From Rhodovarius crocodyli (lineage in GTDB: Bacteria > Pseudomonadota > Alphaproteobacteria > Acetobacterales > Acetobacteraceae): 34,609 nucleotides of DNA. Shown piece by piece: positions 1 through 8,573 of the stretch. The first letter of the stretch is position 1; the number at the start of each line of letters is the position of its first letter. Where the stretch lies: the NCBI RefSeq assembly GCF_004005855.1, contig NZ_SACL01000018.1:1-34609 (forward strand), in the 5' to 3' direction. The translations under genes and the position numbers were made by a program. Below the pieces are notes generated by a model, which ran no database searches, was not told the origin of the DNA, and saw only the letters and a list, made by a program, of their open reading frames with translations.

Positions 1-59
1 GGCTCATCCGCATCGCCGCGAGCGACGTGGAACGCTTCATCAGGAGCAGCAGAGCATAA
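1..59 (+). CDS. C-terminal end of an excisionase-like helix-turn-helix protein (partial)
   Basis: Only the last 18 codons are inside the window, read from base 3 to the TAA at 57-59. They give a tail resembling LIRIAASDVERFIR. This is how many MerR/excisionase-type (HTH_17) DNA-binding domains end: the wing strand with a basic arginine, then a D/E-V-E-R-F-I helix. Such proteins direct excision by integrases or act as small repressors. Its place just ahead of a recombinase operon, in the same direction, fits that role. The family call rests on a very short stretch and the 5' part cannot be seen. Confidence 0.5.
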   Translation, partial: LIRIAASDVERFIRSSRA

Positions 60-100
60 GGGGTCTGAATGCCCCTATTTACTCTAATGTCTACCTAATA

Positions 101-171
101 AGCGACCTTAGTGATTGCGGTTATGAACTATAGCCGATGATAAAATGAGCTACGCAGTCACTAACGTCGCC
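101..171. repeat. Imperfect inverted repeat upstream of the recombinase operon
   Basis: Arms of about 17-19 bp lie at 101-119 and 155-171, in an AT-rich leader ending 33 bp before the first recombinase start. The left arm begins AGCGACCTTAGTGATTG. The right arm read on the other strand begins GGCGACGTTAGTGACTG, so 14 of 17 positions agree. The 35-bp gap is longer than the 6-8 bp spacer of a tyrosine-recombinase core site. An operator, an accessory arm-type site or an element end are all possible. A related motif occurs past the operon at 4949-4967. Confidence 0.55.
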
Positions 172-203
172 TATATTCCAACCTAGTCCGCCGGAGATAT
201 CTT

Positions 204-2018
204 ATGTCCACTTTGCTGGTTGCCACGGTCGGTGCTGACCTCCCGCCGCCCGCTTTCCTGTCCCAGGTCGCTGACCGCATCGCCGCCGACCTCTCCTTGC
301 CCGCCACCAGGCGCGGGGAGATCCGCTCCGCCCTCCGGGCACTGGCTGCCGCAGCCGGCCAGATGCTCGATGCGATCCCGGCAAACGCCGCCCATATCCG
401 CGGCTTGCTCAGGCACCGTTCCGCCGCTGCCGCCGGGCTGACGCGTGATCGCTGGACCAATGTCCGCTCGCTGGTCTGCACGGCACTTCTGCGTGTGGGC
501 GTGCTCACCCTGCCCAACCGCATCGCGGAGCCACCCTCCGACGCTTGGCAGGCCCTGCTCGCGCGCGTCAGCGGCAAGGGCGAGATCGCCATGCTGGGCC
601 GGTTCGCCCGTTGCTGCACGATGCTCGATGTCGAGCCCGATCAGGTCAACGATAGCTTCATGGCACGCTATCGGACTGAGCTCGTCGAGCGCAGCCTGGT
701 GTGTGAGCCGGAGAAGGTGGTGCGCGAAAGCGCCATCGCCTGGAATAATGCATCGAGGACCGTGGATGGGTGGCCGCGGATCACGCTGACGGTGCCTAAT
801 AACAGCCTCTACTACACGCCCGGATGGGCGACCTATCCAGCGACCTTGGTTGCCGATGTCGAGCGCTGGCTGGCGGGGCCGCCCAGCACGAACATTTTCG
901 CCAAGGACAATCCCAGGCGGCTGCGGGAGGCGACGGTCATCTCCTGCCGGGATCACCTCCGGCTGCTGCTCGGCGGCATGGTGCTGCGCGGTGTCGATGC
1001 TGCCTCTCTGGTGGATCTCCGTGCGGCGATCACGCCGGCGCATGTTGAGACATCCTGCCTGTTTCACCACGAGCGGGCGGGAGGCACGATCAATTACGTC
1101 ATGGCCAAGATGTCCGGCATCGCACTGGCTATCGCCACCCATCATCTCGCTCTCACCGGCCCGCCGCTGGAGCGCCTGCAGCAGATTGCCCGTGAACTGC
1201 GCTTCAAGAAGTCCGGTGATCGCATGACGGTCCGGAACAAGGAGCGTCTGGTCGCGATGGGTGATGCCATGGGCCCCGATCGCACACGGCTCGATGTCCT
1301 TCTGAATCTGCCGCAGACGCTGCGGTCGGAGGTCGATGCCGCGGTCAAACAGCATGGCGGCAGCACCTACGCGCTGGCGCTGCAGTATCAGGTGGCGCTG
1401 ATCCTCGAGCTTTGCCTGACCAAATCCTGGCGGATCAGGAATCTCGGCAACCTGGTGATCGGGGAGACGCTGATCCTGCGCCCGGATGGGCGTGCGGTGG
1501 CGATCTTTCGGGAGGATCAGACCAAGACCCGCACGCCGATCGAGACGACGCTGGGCAGCCGCGCCACGAGCATGCTGCACGACTACCTGCGGGTTCACCG
1601 CCCGCTGCTGGGCGACGCAAGCTCAGCGTATCTGTTCCCGGGCAAGCAGGCTGGCAGGCCCAAGACGTTCGGGGCGATCAATGCCAGCGTCAAGGTGATC
1701 ACGTGGGAGCGGGTCGGCGTGCAGATGACGGTCCATTTTTTCCGTCACCTCGCGGGTGACATCATTCTCAGGCAGGATCTGGGCGCCCTGCATATCGTGC
1801 AGGACCATCTGCACCATGCCGACATCAGCACCACCAAGAGCTTCTATGTCGGGATGCGCAGCGCGCAGGCGACGCGGCACTATGACGAGCTGCTGGAGCA
1901 GCAGCGCAGCAGCATCAGGGGCGCTGGCAGCGGCGGTGGCGGTGGCGGTGGCGGTGGCGGTGGCAGCCACGCGGTGGCCCGTCGCATCGCCCGCCCCCAG
2001 AATAGGCGGGCAACCTGA
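204..2018 (+). CDS. Large tyrosine recombinase (first of recombinase trio)
   Basis: A 604-residue site-specific recombinase/integrase. The C-terminal catalytic domain shows the expected order: Arg410 in SWRIRNLGNL, a lysine in the DQTKTR hairpin, His511-x-x-Arg514 in VHFFRH, His538 in HLHHAD, and nucleophile Tyr548 in KSFYVG. The first 380 or so residues are an unfamiliar DNA-binding extension, making it longer than a typical 300-400 residue integrase. After the catalytic domain there is an 11-glycine run (577-587) coded by a hexanucleotide repeat, then a basic tail. The ATG at 204 has GGAG 7 bases ahead. It overlaps the next recombinase gene by one base, so the two are translationally coupled. 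Chemistry is secure; target site and accessory factors are not visible. Confidence 0.9.
   Translation: MSTLLVATVGADLPPPAFLSQVADRIAADLSLPATRRGEIRSALRALAAAAGQMLDAIPANAAHIRGLLRHRSAAAAGLTRDRWTNVRSLVCTALLRVGVLTLPNRIAEPPSDAWQALLARVSGKGEIAMLGRFARCCTMLDVEPDQVNDSFMARYRTELVERSLVCEPEKVVRESAIAWNNASRTVDGWPRITLTVPNNSLYYTPGWATYPATLVADVERWLAGPPSTNIFAKDNPRRLREATVISCRDHLRLLLGGMVLRGVDAASLVDLRAAITPAHVETSCLFHHERAGGTINYVMAKMSGIALAIATHHLALTGPPLERLQQIARELRFKKSGDRMTVRNKERLVAMGDAMGPDRTRLDVLLNLPQTLRSEVDAAVKQHGGSTYALALQYQVALILELCLTKSWRIRNLGNLVIGETLILRPDGRAVAIFREDQTKTRTPIETTLGSRATSMLHDYLRVHRPLLGDASSAYLFPGKQAGRPKTFGAINASVKVITWERVGVQMTVHFFRHLAGDIILRQDLGALHIVQDHLHHADISTTKSFYVGMRSAQATRHYDELLEQQRSSIRGAGSGGGGGGGGGGGSHAVARRIARPQNRRAT
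1932..1964 (+). repeat. GGCGGT hexanucleotide tandem repeat
   Basis: Five and a half copies of GGCGGT lie in frame near the 3' end of the first recombinase and encode eleven glycines. A hexamer unit changes length without shifting frame, so slippage would only vary the linker before the basic C-terminal tail. Confidence 0.9.
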
Positions 2019-3166
2019 TGGCGATCCAGCAGAGCAAGGTCGCCGTGCCTCCCAGGAGGACCAAGCGCCCCCGTCTCGAGTTCGAGCAGTGGCCCGCATC
2101 CGACCGGGCGGCGTGGGAGATGGCGTGCAAGCCGTCGGGCTTTCTCTCGCCTGGCGGCAAGGGAGCCAATTGGCGTCCCGCTACCAGCGACAGCCTGATC
2201 GGGAATTACGGGCGCTGGCTGGGCTTTCTGTATAATCGCGGCTGGCTATTAGACAGCGAGGCACCGGCAGACCGTGTCACCCAGCCTCGCATCCTCGCGC
2301 TGATCGGCATGCTGCAGCGGGACTATGCGCCGGTGACCGCCACCGTCGCTGTGTCACAGCTGCTGATGGCCCTGAATGCCATGTGCCCGGCGACTGACTG
2401 GGCCTGGCTCCGGAACGCGCGCGCCAACCTCCAGCGTGAGGCGCTACCGCTGCGCCATAAATCCGAGCGGGTGCAGGAGAGCCGGGAAATCGTCGATCTA
2501 GGCCATCAGCTGATGCAGCAGGCGGAGGCGCTGACCATGACCGATCCGGAGCGGGCGGCGAACCTGTACCGGGACGGGTTCATGATTGCCCTGCTCGCCA
2601 TGCGGCCCTTTCGTCGGCGGAATTTCCTGAGCATCGAGATCGGGCGTCATCTCCTGCGATCCGGTAGCAGCTGGAGTTTCTCCTTTGCCGCAGAGGAGAC
2701 CAAGAACGGCCGCGCCATCGCCCGGGAGTTCCCCAGCGAGCTGCTGCCGTGCCTGACCCGCTATCTGGAACGCCATCGGCCTTGCCTCCGACGGTCGACC
2801 AAGGGCGGCAGTTCCACCGACCGCGCCTCGGCGGTTAACCGGCTGTGGATCTCCAGCCGCGGGAACCCGATGTCGCTGACCGCCTTTGCGCGCAGCATCG
2901 CCCATCACACCGAGCGGCACTTCGGACGCGCGATGCACCCGCATGCGTTCCGGCACTCGGCGGCGACCTCAATGGCGCGGGTGGATCCCGCCCATGCCTA
3001 TGTCGCCATGGATGTGTTGGACCACGCCGATATCGCGACGACGCAGAGGCACTATATCGCGGCCAGGAGCGAGCGCTCGCATGAGCTTGTGGAGGCGCTC
3101 ATCGAGGAGAGGCGGCAGGCGGTCACTGGCCTTCTGACACCGGCTCGAAAGGGTAAGGTTCCATGA
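2018..3166 (+). CDS. Tyrosine recombinase (second of recombinase trio)
   Basis: A 382-residue tyrosine recombinase with a SAM-like N-terminal domain (about 45-150) and a complete catalytic domain. Visible residues are the arginine cluster RPFRRRNF at 196-203, a lysine in EETKNGR, His309-x-x-Arg312 in HAFRH, His336 in DHAD, and Tyr346 in QRHYIAA. It starts within the stop of the upstream recombinase (TGATGG) and its stop overlaps the third gene by 4 bases, so the three are almost certainly co-translated. It is not a close copy of the first recombinase. The pair recalls TnpA/TnpB of Tn554-type transposons and the Recombinase-In-Trio arrangement, where several non-identical recombinases act together. 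Specific partner roles are inference. Confidence 0.9.
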   Translation: MAIQQSKVAVPPRRTKRPRLEFEQWPASDRAAWEMACKPSGFLSPGGKGANWRPATSDSLIGNYGRWLGFLYNRGWLLDSEAPADRVTQPRILALIGMLQRDYAPVTATVAVSQLLMALNAMCPATDWAWLRNARANLQREALPLRHKSERVQESREIVDLGHQLMQQAEALTMTDPERAANLYRDGFMIALLAMRPFRRRNFLSIEIGRHLLRSGSSWSFSFAAEETKNGRAIAREFPSELLPCLTRYLERHRPCLRRSTKGGSSTDRASAVNRLWISSRGNPMSLTAFARSIAHHTERHFGRAMHPHAFRHSAATSMARVDPAHAYVAMDVLDHADIATTQRHYIAARSERSHELVEALIEERRQAVTGLLTPARKGKVP

Positions 3167-4917
3167 GCGCGGCAATGCACCGGCACGCATCGCCTCCGGC
3201 ACGGGCCGGGCGTCGGGCATCGACGTTGCCTGGCACCTCTGCCCAGCCGCGGGTGGCGCTGTATGCGCGCTATTCCAGCGACCGGCAGTCGGAGAACTCC
3301 ATCGAGGACCAGTTGCGCATTTGCCGCGAGCGGGTCGAGCGTGAGGGCTGGCAGTTGGTGCGCAGCTATCAGGATGCGGCCATCTCAGGCTCCACGGCGG
3401 ATCGGCCTGGGTTCATCGCGCTGCAGGCGGCCATGCGGGCCGGCGAGATCGACATCGTGTTCTCCGAGGCGCTGGACCGCATTTCCCGTGACCAGGAGCA
3501 TGTCGCCCGTTTCTTTAAGCTGGCAAATTTCACCAATGTCCGGCTGGTCACGATCAGCGAGGGGGAGGTGTCGACGCTGCACATCGGGCTCAAGGGCACG
3601 ATGAATGCGATGTATCTCCAGGACCTCGCGGCCAAGACCCGGCGAGGTCTGGAGGGGCGGGTGCGGGCAGGTCGCAGCACGGGGCCGGCGCCTTATGGCT
3701 ATCGGCGTGTCACCAGCGTGTTGCGGCCTGACGGCGAGATCGACCGTGGTCTTTGGGAGATCGTGCCCGAGCATGCCGCCATCGTCAGGCGGATCTTTGA
3801 GGAGTACGCGCAGGGGCATACGGCGGGGGTGATCGTGCGGCGCCTCAACGCCGATGGTGTTCCGGGGCCGCGGGCGAATGGTTGGAACACCATGACCGTG
3901 CGCGGTCGTCCCAGCCATGGCGATGGTATCCTGCGCAACCGCGCCTATCTGGGCGAGATGGTGTGGAACCGCCGGCGGCGTCTGGTGGATCCCACCACCG
4001 GGCAGTTGCATCGCCGGCTGAATGCGGTGGATGAGCGGGTGACCGGCCTGGCGCCGCAGTACCGTCTCATCGATCAGGCCTTGTGGGATGCGGTTCAGGC
4101 GCGGTTGTCCAGCGAGGCGGCACCACCGGACCCGACGACCGGTGCGCTGAAGTTCTGGGAGCGCCGCAAGCCGCAGTATCTGCTCTCGGCCAAAATCAAT
4201 TGCGGGGTGTGTGGCGGTCCGTTCTCGATCCAGACGGGAAAGTACGCCTGCAACAACCGGCCCAGGGGTTTGTGCACCAACCCGGTCAGGCTCGATCGCA
4301 AAGCCCTGGAGGATCATGTGCTGGTCATCCTGTCGGAGCACATGATGGAGCCGGAGCTGGCCCGGGCCTTTGCCGAGGAGTTCAGTGCCGAATGGGACCG
4401 GCTGGCCGGGCAGCGCAGGCATGATGAGGCGCGGAACCGTCGGGAGTTGGAGGCTGCGGAGAAGAAGCTCGACAATCTGATCGATGCGATCGCGGCCGGC
4501 ATGCGCAGCGCGGCGCTGCAGGCCAAGCTCGATGAGGCGGAAGGTGAGGTGGCGCGGCTGAAGGCGGCCAGCATGCAGGGCACCGCCGCTCCCGTTAGGA
4601 TGCGGCCGGATATTGGCGTCATCTACCGGCAGACCATGCGCGAGCTTAGGATTGCGTTGGAGGGGCCGGACAACGCCGCGGCGCTGGAACTGGCGCGCTC
4701 GCTGATCGAGCGTGCTGTCGTTCATCCTGGCAACGGCAAAGCAGCGCCAGTCGTCCAGGTTGAAGGCATGCTGGGCGCCATGATGAAGATGGGGCAGCCA
4801 GAGCTCAGCGGCAGCATCCTTAGCGGCGCACCGAAGGTCCTTGCCGTGGCTGACGCAGCACTTGCAGCACCGGCGAGCCGCGGAAGGAGATTGGGGATCG
4901 GTCCGCCGGACATCTAA
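3163..4917 (+). CDS. Large serine recombinase (third of recombinase trio)
   Basis: A 584-residue large serine recombinase. After about 30 basic residues the resolvase domain begins with VALYARYSSDRQ, where Ser38 is the expected nucleophile, followed by the LDRISRD motif. The Recombinase domain spans roughly 160-300. A zinc-ribbon follows with Cys347, Cys350, Cys363 and Cys371, and then a charged coiled-coil at about 400-465 that in phage integrases controls integration versus excision. All parts are present, so it should be active. The ATG at 3163 overlaps the stop of the second tyrosine recombinase (ATGA type). Finding a serine recombinase as the last gene of an operon with two tyrosine recombinases is unusual, since the two families use unrelated chemistry. 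Confidence 0.92.
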   Translation: MSAAMHRHASPPARAGRRASTLPGTSAQPRVALYARYSSDRQSENSIEDQLRICRERVEREGWQLVRSYQDAAISGSTADRPGFIALQAAMRAGEIDIVFSEALDRISRDQEHVARFFKLANFTNVRLVTISEGEVSTLHIGLKGTMNAMYLQDLAAKTRRGLEGRVRAGRSTGPAPYGYRRVTSVLRPDGEIDRGLWEIVPEHAAIVRRIFEEYAQGHTAGVIVRRLNADGVPGPRANGWNTMTVRGRPSHGDGILRNRAYLGEMVWNRRRRLVDPTTGQLHRRLNAVDERVTGLAPQYRLIDQALWDAVQARLSSEAAPPDPTTGALKFWERRKPQYLLSAKINCGVCGGPFSIQTGKYACNNRPRGLCTNPVRLDRKALEDHVLVILSEHMMEPELARAFAEEFSAEWDRLAGQRRHDEARNRRELEAAEKKLDNLIDAIAAGMRSAALQAKLDEAEGEVARLKAASMQGTAAPVRMRPDIGVIYRQTMRELRIALEGPDNAAALELARSLIERAVVHPGNGKAAPVVQVEGMLGAMMKMGQPELSGSILSGAPKVLAVADAALAAPASRGRRLGIGPPDI

Positions 4918-4948
4918 GGAAATCCCTCAGTTTGTCGGAGTAACCGAA

Positions 4949-4967
4949 GCAATCTTACCTGGTCGCT
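4949..4967 (-). repeat. Possible right-end inverted repeat of the recombinase element
   Basis: Read on the minus strand this site begins AGCGACC and has GATTGC after a 6-base gap. The left copy at 101-118 (plus strand) has AGCGACC, a 5-base gap and GATTGC. Both are followed within a few bases by CGGTTA. The two copies point inward and flank the three recombinase genes, 32 bp past the last stop codon. Found by eye with one indel allowed, so only moderately secure. Confidence 0.45.
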
Positions 4968-5019
4968 AGCAGAACCGTGTGGTCCCGCGCGGTTTGCATA
5001 CGGTGATAACGGCCCCCCC

Positions 5020-5055
5020 CTTGGATTGAGGAGGATGTAAGGGCCTCGATCCAAG
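5020..5055. repeat. 12-bp inverted repeat with 12-base loop
   Basis: The arms CTTGGATTGAGG (5020-5031) and CCTCGATCCAAG (5044-5055) pair over 12 positions, one of them a G-U pair in RNA. The site is about 100 bp after the serine recombinase stop, with no T-run beyond it, so it is not a typical rho-independent terminator. It could be a recombinase or regulator site or part of a structured RNA. Confidence 0.6.
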
Positions 5056-5409
5056 TAGGATTTGCGAAATCCGTCGATCATCATCGCCCTGGAGGAAAGG
5101 CGATCAATGCCGGTAGCGACGGCGCGGGGAAGTGGCGCGCCCCACCGCGTTGATGTGAGCGCTATGTGTATGCCCTAGCAGCTGCGGGTGTCTGTGCAGC
5201 GCGGATTTGGGCATTCCCCACGTCAAAGCGGAAGCCGTCCAAAGCCAGCTTGATGGACTGGGCAAAATGACCAAAAATAACCACTGCTGGGAAGGGTCAG
5301 GCTATGCAGAGCATGTCGGCAAATGGAGCCAAATACGGCTTTGGACGCTTAATCGACTTAGCTCGTACCTCACCGGCCTTGGTCTCCAAACATGCTCGAC
5401 CAGCTGTAG

Positions 5410-5439
5410 TTGTGGCAACAGTCGAATAATGGGCATAAT
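5410..5439 (+). promoter_or_regulatory. Candidate promoter of the hsd operon
   Basis: A TTGTGG -35-like box (5410-5415) and a CATAAT -10-like box (5434-5439) are separated by 18 bp in the AT-rich stretch about 90 bp ahead of hsdR. It is a consensus match only. Another TATAAA occurs near 5470, so the exact start point is uncertain. Confidence 0.35.
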
Positions 5440-5531
5440 TAAAAAGTCAAAATTTTGTCGAAAACATTATAAAAATCACCACAACCAAAACCACCCATCT
5501 CAATGCAGACGAAAAGAACTGATTTTCATCG

Positions 5532-8500
5532 ATGACAACGACCAAAGCCGAACGCGAGCTTGAGGACGCATTTCTCTCAAAGCTGACGGACCTCAAGTAC
5601 GATTACCGTCCCGACATCCGAGATCGCGCCACGCTGGAGCGAAACTTCCGTGAGAAGTTCCAAAGCCTGAATCGTGTCAATCTCACCGACGGCGAATTTC
5701 AGAGGCTAATAGACGAGATCGTCACTCCTGACGTTTTCACCGCTGCTCGAATGATTCGAGAGCGCAATAGTTTCACGCGTGACGACGGCACGCCGCTGAA
5801 CTACATGCTCGTCAACATAAAAGACTGGTGCAAGAACTCCTTCGAGGTGGTCAACCAGCTTCGCATCAACACCGACAACAGCCATCATCGGTATGATGTC
5901 ATTCTGCTGATCAACGGAGTTCCAGTCGTTCAGATCGAACTGAAGACTCTCGGCATAAGCCCGCGTCGCGCCATGGAGCAGATCGTCGAATACAAGAACG
6001 ACCCGGGGAGTGGCTATACAAAAACTATCTTGTGCTTTATTCAGCTCTTCATCGTCAGCAACCGGGATCGGACGTTTTATTTTGCAAACAACAATGCGCG
6101 CCATTTCGCCTTCAATGCCGAGGAGCGTTTTCTGCCGGTCTACGAGTTTGCCGACGTAGACAACAAAAAGATTGTCCACCTCGATAGCTTTGCCGAGACT
6201 TTCCTCGTCAAATGCACCCTCGGCCAGACAATCAGCCGCTACATGGTTCTGGTCGCAAGTGAGCAGAAGCTCCTGATGATGCGGCCGTACCAGGTCTACG
6301 CCGTGAAGGCGATTGTCGACTCCATCGCGCAAGATTGCGGCAATGGCTACGTCTGGCACACGACCGGCAGCGGCAAGACGCTCACGTCATTCAAGGCGTC
6401 AACGCTCCTCAAGGACAATCCGGACATTGAGAAGTGCCTCTTCGTTGTGGACCGAAAGGACCTCGATCGGCAAACGCGCGAGGAGTTCAACAAGTTCCAG
6501 GAAGGCTGCGTCGAGGAAAACACCAACACCGCCTCACTCGTTCGTCGCCTCGTCTCCGACGACTACGCCGACAAGGTCATCGTCTGCACGATTCAGAAGC
6601 TTGGCCTTGCGCTGGATGAAAACAGCAAGCGCAACAAGCAGCAGAAAAAGGACGGCAAAAAGAGCTTCAAGGAACAGCTCGAACCCCTGCGCGACAAGCG
6701 CATCGCGTTCATCTTTGACGAATGCCATCGGTCGCAGTTCGGCGAGAACCATCAGGCCATCAAGGAATTCTTCCCGCGCGCCCAGCTCTTCGGCTTCACG
6801 GGAACGCCGATCTTCGATCAGAACGCCGCCCAGCAGAAGATCGAAGACACGCAAGCCAGCATGAAGACGACGGAAGATCTCTTCCAGCAGCGCCTTCACA
6901 CCTACACGATCACGCATGCCATCGAGGACGGCAACGTCCTCCGGTTCCACGTCGACTACCTCAAGCCGCAGGGCAAAACCCTACCCAAGCCGGGCGAACC
7001 TCTGGCCAAGCGGCCGGTGATCGAGGCGATCCTCTCCAAGCATGACCAAGCCACCGGTCAGCGTCGGTTCAACGCCCTGCTCGCAACATCTTCGATCAAT
7101 GACGCCATCGAGTATCACTCCCTTTTCAAGACGATACAGGCCGAGAAGCTGGCCGCCGATCCCAGCTTCCGCCCGCTGAACATCGCCTGCGTCTTCTCTC
7201 CGCCCGCCGAGGGCGATCCTGATGTCAAGCAGATCCAGGAAGACCTGCCGCAGGAGAAGGAAGACAACGCGGTCGAGCCGGAAAAGAAGAAGGAAGCCCT
7301 GAAGGCCATCCTCGCGGATTACAACGCCCACTACGGCACCAACCACAAGATTGGTGAATTCGACCTGTATTACCAGGATGTTCAGAAGCGCATCAAAGAC
7401 CATCAATGGCCGGATGCCGACCTCCGCAAGGCTTACCCCAATCAGCCGCACCACAAGATCGACATCACGATCGTGGTGGACATGCTGCTGACGGGCTTTG
7501 ACTCAAAGTTCCTGAACACCCTCTACGTCGACAAGAACCTGAGGCATCACGGTCTCATCCAGGCCTTTTCGCGCACCAACCGCGTGCTGAACGCCACTAA
7601 GCCCTATGGCAACATCCTCGACTTCCGGCAGCAGCAGGGCGCGGTCGATGCCGCGATTGCTCTCTTCTCGGGCGAGGCCGCTGCCGAAAAGGCCCGTGAA
7701 ATCTGGCTGGTCGACAAGGCTCCGGTGGTCATCCAGAAGCTGGAAACTGCCGTCCAGAAGCTCGACGCCTTCATGAAGTCGCAGGGTCTCGATTGCGCCC
7801 CGGAAGCCGTGCCGAACCTGAAGGGCGACGCGGCCCGCGCGGCGTTCATCGAACATTTCAAGGAGGTTCAACGCCTCAAGACCCAGTTGGACCAGTATAC
7901 CGACCTGACGGACGAGAACCGCACCGCCATCGAAGAGGTCCTGCCGCGCGACAACCTGCTTGGCTTCCGGGGCGCCTATCTGGAAACCGCGCAGCGCCTT
8001 CGGGCGCAGCAGGGCAAGGGCCAGGATCAGGGCGACGGCAAGCCGAGCCAGGACGCCGACCAACTGGACTTCGAATTCGTCCTCTTCGCCTCGGCCGTCA
8101 TCGACTACGACTACATCATGGGCCTGATCGCCCGCTATTCCGAGGCGACGCCGGGCAAGCAGAAGATGAGCCGCGCGGAGCTGATCGGCCTGATCCAGTC
8201 CGATGCCAAGTTCATGGACGAGCGCGAGGATATCGCGGCCTACATCAATACCCTCAAGGCTGGCGAAGGCTTGAGCGAAAAGGCCATTCGCGACGGCTAC
8301 AGCCGCTTCAAGTCGGAAAAGAGTGCGGCAGAACTGGCGGGCATCGCGGGCAAGCACGGGCTGGCGACCGAGGCGCTGCAAGGCTTTGTCGACACCATCC
8401 TGCAACGCATGATTTTCGACGGCGAGGCGTTGACCGACCTGATGGAACCCCTTGGCCTGAACTGGAAGACGCGGCGGGTGAAGGAACTGGACCTGATGGC

Positions 8501-8573
8501 CGACCTGTTGCCGCTGCTGCTGAAGCGCGCCGGTGGCCGCGAGATTTCGGGGCTGAGCGCTTATGAGCAGTAA
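5532..8573 (+). CDS. hsdR: Type I restriction enzyme, endonuclease/translocase subunit HsdR
   Basis: A 1013-residue HsdR, normal length for the family. The N-terminal nuclease domain has the PD-(D/E)xK pattern Asp122, Glu136-Leu-Lys138 (IELK). The SF2 motor has Walker A TTGSGKT (277-283), the DECH box (396-399) and motif III GFTGTPI, followed by a RecA2 domain around 540-720 and a helical C-terminus that docks on the methylase core. HsdR translocates DNA and cleaves at a distance from unmethylated recognition sites when bound to HsdS and HsdM. It is the first gene of the operon, preceded by an AT-rich promoter region. Its last 11 bases overlap hsdS. GC content is lower than the chromosome to the right, consistent with horizontal acquisition. 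Confidence 0.96.
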   Translation: MTTTKAERELEDAFLSKLTDLKYDYRPDIRDRATLERNFREKFQSLNRVNLTDGEFQRLIDEIVTPDVFTAARMIRERNSFTRDDGTPLNYMLVNIKDWCKNSFEVVNQLRINTDNSHHRYDVILLINGVPVVQIELKTLGISPRRAMEQIVEYKNDPGSGYTKTILCFIQLFIVSNRDRTFYFANNNARHFAFNAEERFLPVYEFADVDNKKIVHLDSFAETFLVKCTLGQTISRYMVLVASEQKLLMMRPYQVYAVKAIVDSIAQDCGNGYVWHTTGSGKTLTSFKASTLLKDNPDIEKCLFVVDRKDLDRQTREEFNKFQEGCVEENTNTASLVRRLVSDDYADKVIVCTIQKLGLALDENSKRNKQQKKDGKKSFKEQLEPLRDKRIAFIFDECHRSQFGENHQAIKEFFPRAQLFGFTGTPIFDQNAAQQKIEDTQASMKTTEDLFQQRLHTYTITHAIEDGNVLRFHVDYLKPQGKTLPKPGEPLAKRPVIEAILSKHDQATGQRRFNALLATSSINDAIEYHSLFKTIQAEKLAADPSFRPLNIACVFSPPAEGDPDVKQIQEDLPQEKEDNAVEPEKKKEALKAILADYNAHYGTNHKIGEFDLYYQDVQKRIKDHQWPDADLRKAYPNQPHHKIDITIVVDMLLTGFDSKFLNTLYVDKNLRHHGLIQAFSRTNRVLNATKPYGNILDFRQQQGAVDAAIALFSGEAAAEKAREIWLVDKAPVVIQKLETAVQKLDAFMKSQGLDCAPEAVPNLKGDAARAAFIEHFKEVQRLKTQLDQYTDLTDENRTAIEEVLPRDNLLGFRGAYLETAQRLRAQQGKGQDQGDGKPSQDADQLDFEFVLFASAVIDYDYIMGLIARYSEATPGKQKMSRAELIGLIQSDAKFMDEREDIAAYINTLKAGEGLSEKAIRDGYSRFKSEKSAAELAGIAGKHGLATEALQGFVDTILQRMIFDGEALTDLMEPLGLNWKTRRVKELDLMADLLPLLLKRAGGREISGLSAYEQ

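Larger units (their letters stand above)
4918..5531. other. 614-bp intergenic region between recombinase trio and restriction operon
   Basis: No convincing gene. The first half is GC-rich with a C8 run (5013-5020) and stacked inverted repeats: 5020-5031 with 5044-5055 (12 bp, one G-T type mismatch), 5058-5063 with 5067-5072 (GGATTT/AAATCC) and 5083-5088 with 5099-5104 (ATCGCC/GGCGAT). The second half, from about 5260, is clearly AT-richer than anything else in the window and carries the likely hsdR promoter. A 118-codon open frame at 5207-5563 has unnatural composition and runs into hsdR, so it was not accepted. Confidence 0.7.

Noticed and set aside
183-1598. Long minus-strand open frame opposite the first recombinase
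   Set aside because: It is an antisense shadow of the high-GC recombinase gene, which has complete catalytic motifs. Similar long antisense frames at 3385-4725, 22839-25112 and 26064-28568 were dismissed for the same reason, except for the sdhE part at 22839-23123.
5207-5563. 118-codon open frame ahead of hsdR
   Set aside because: Composition is unlike a protein (runs of Lys, Asn, His), it overlaps hsdR, covers the promoter region and has no ribosome-binding site.
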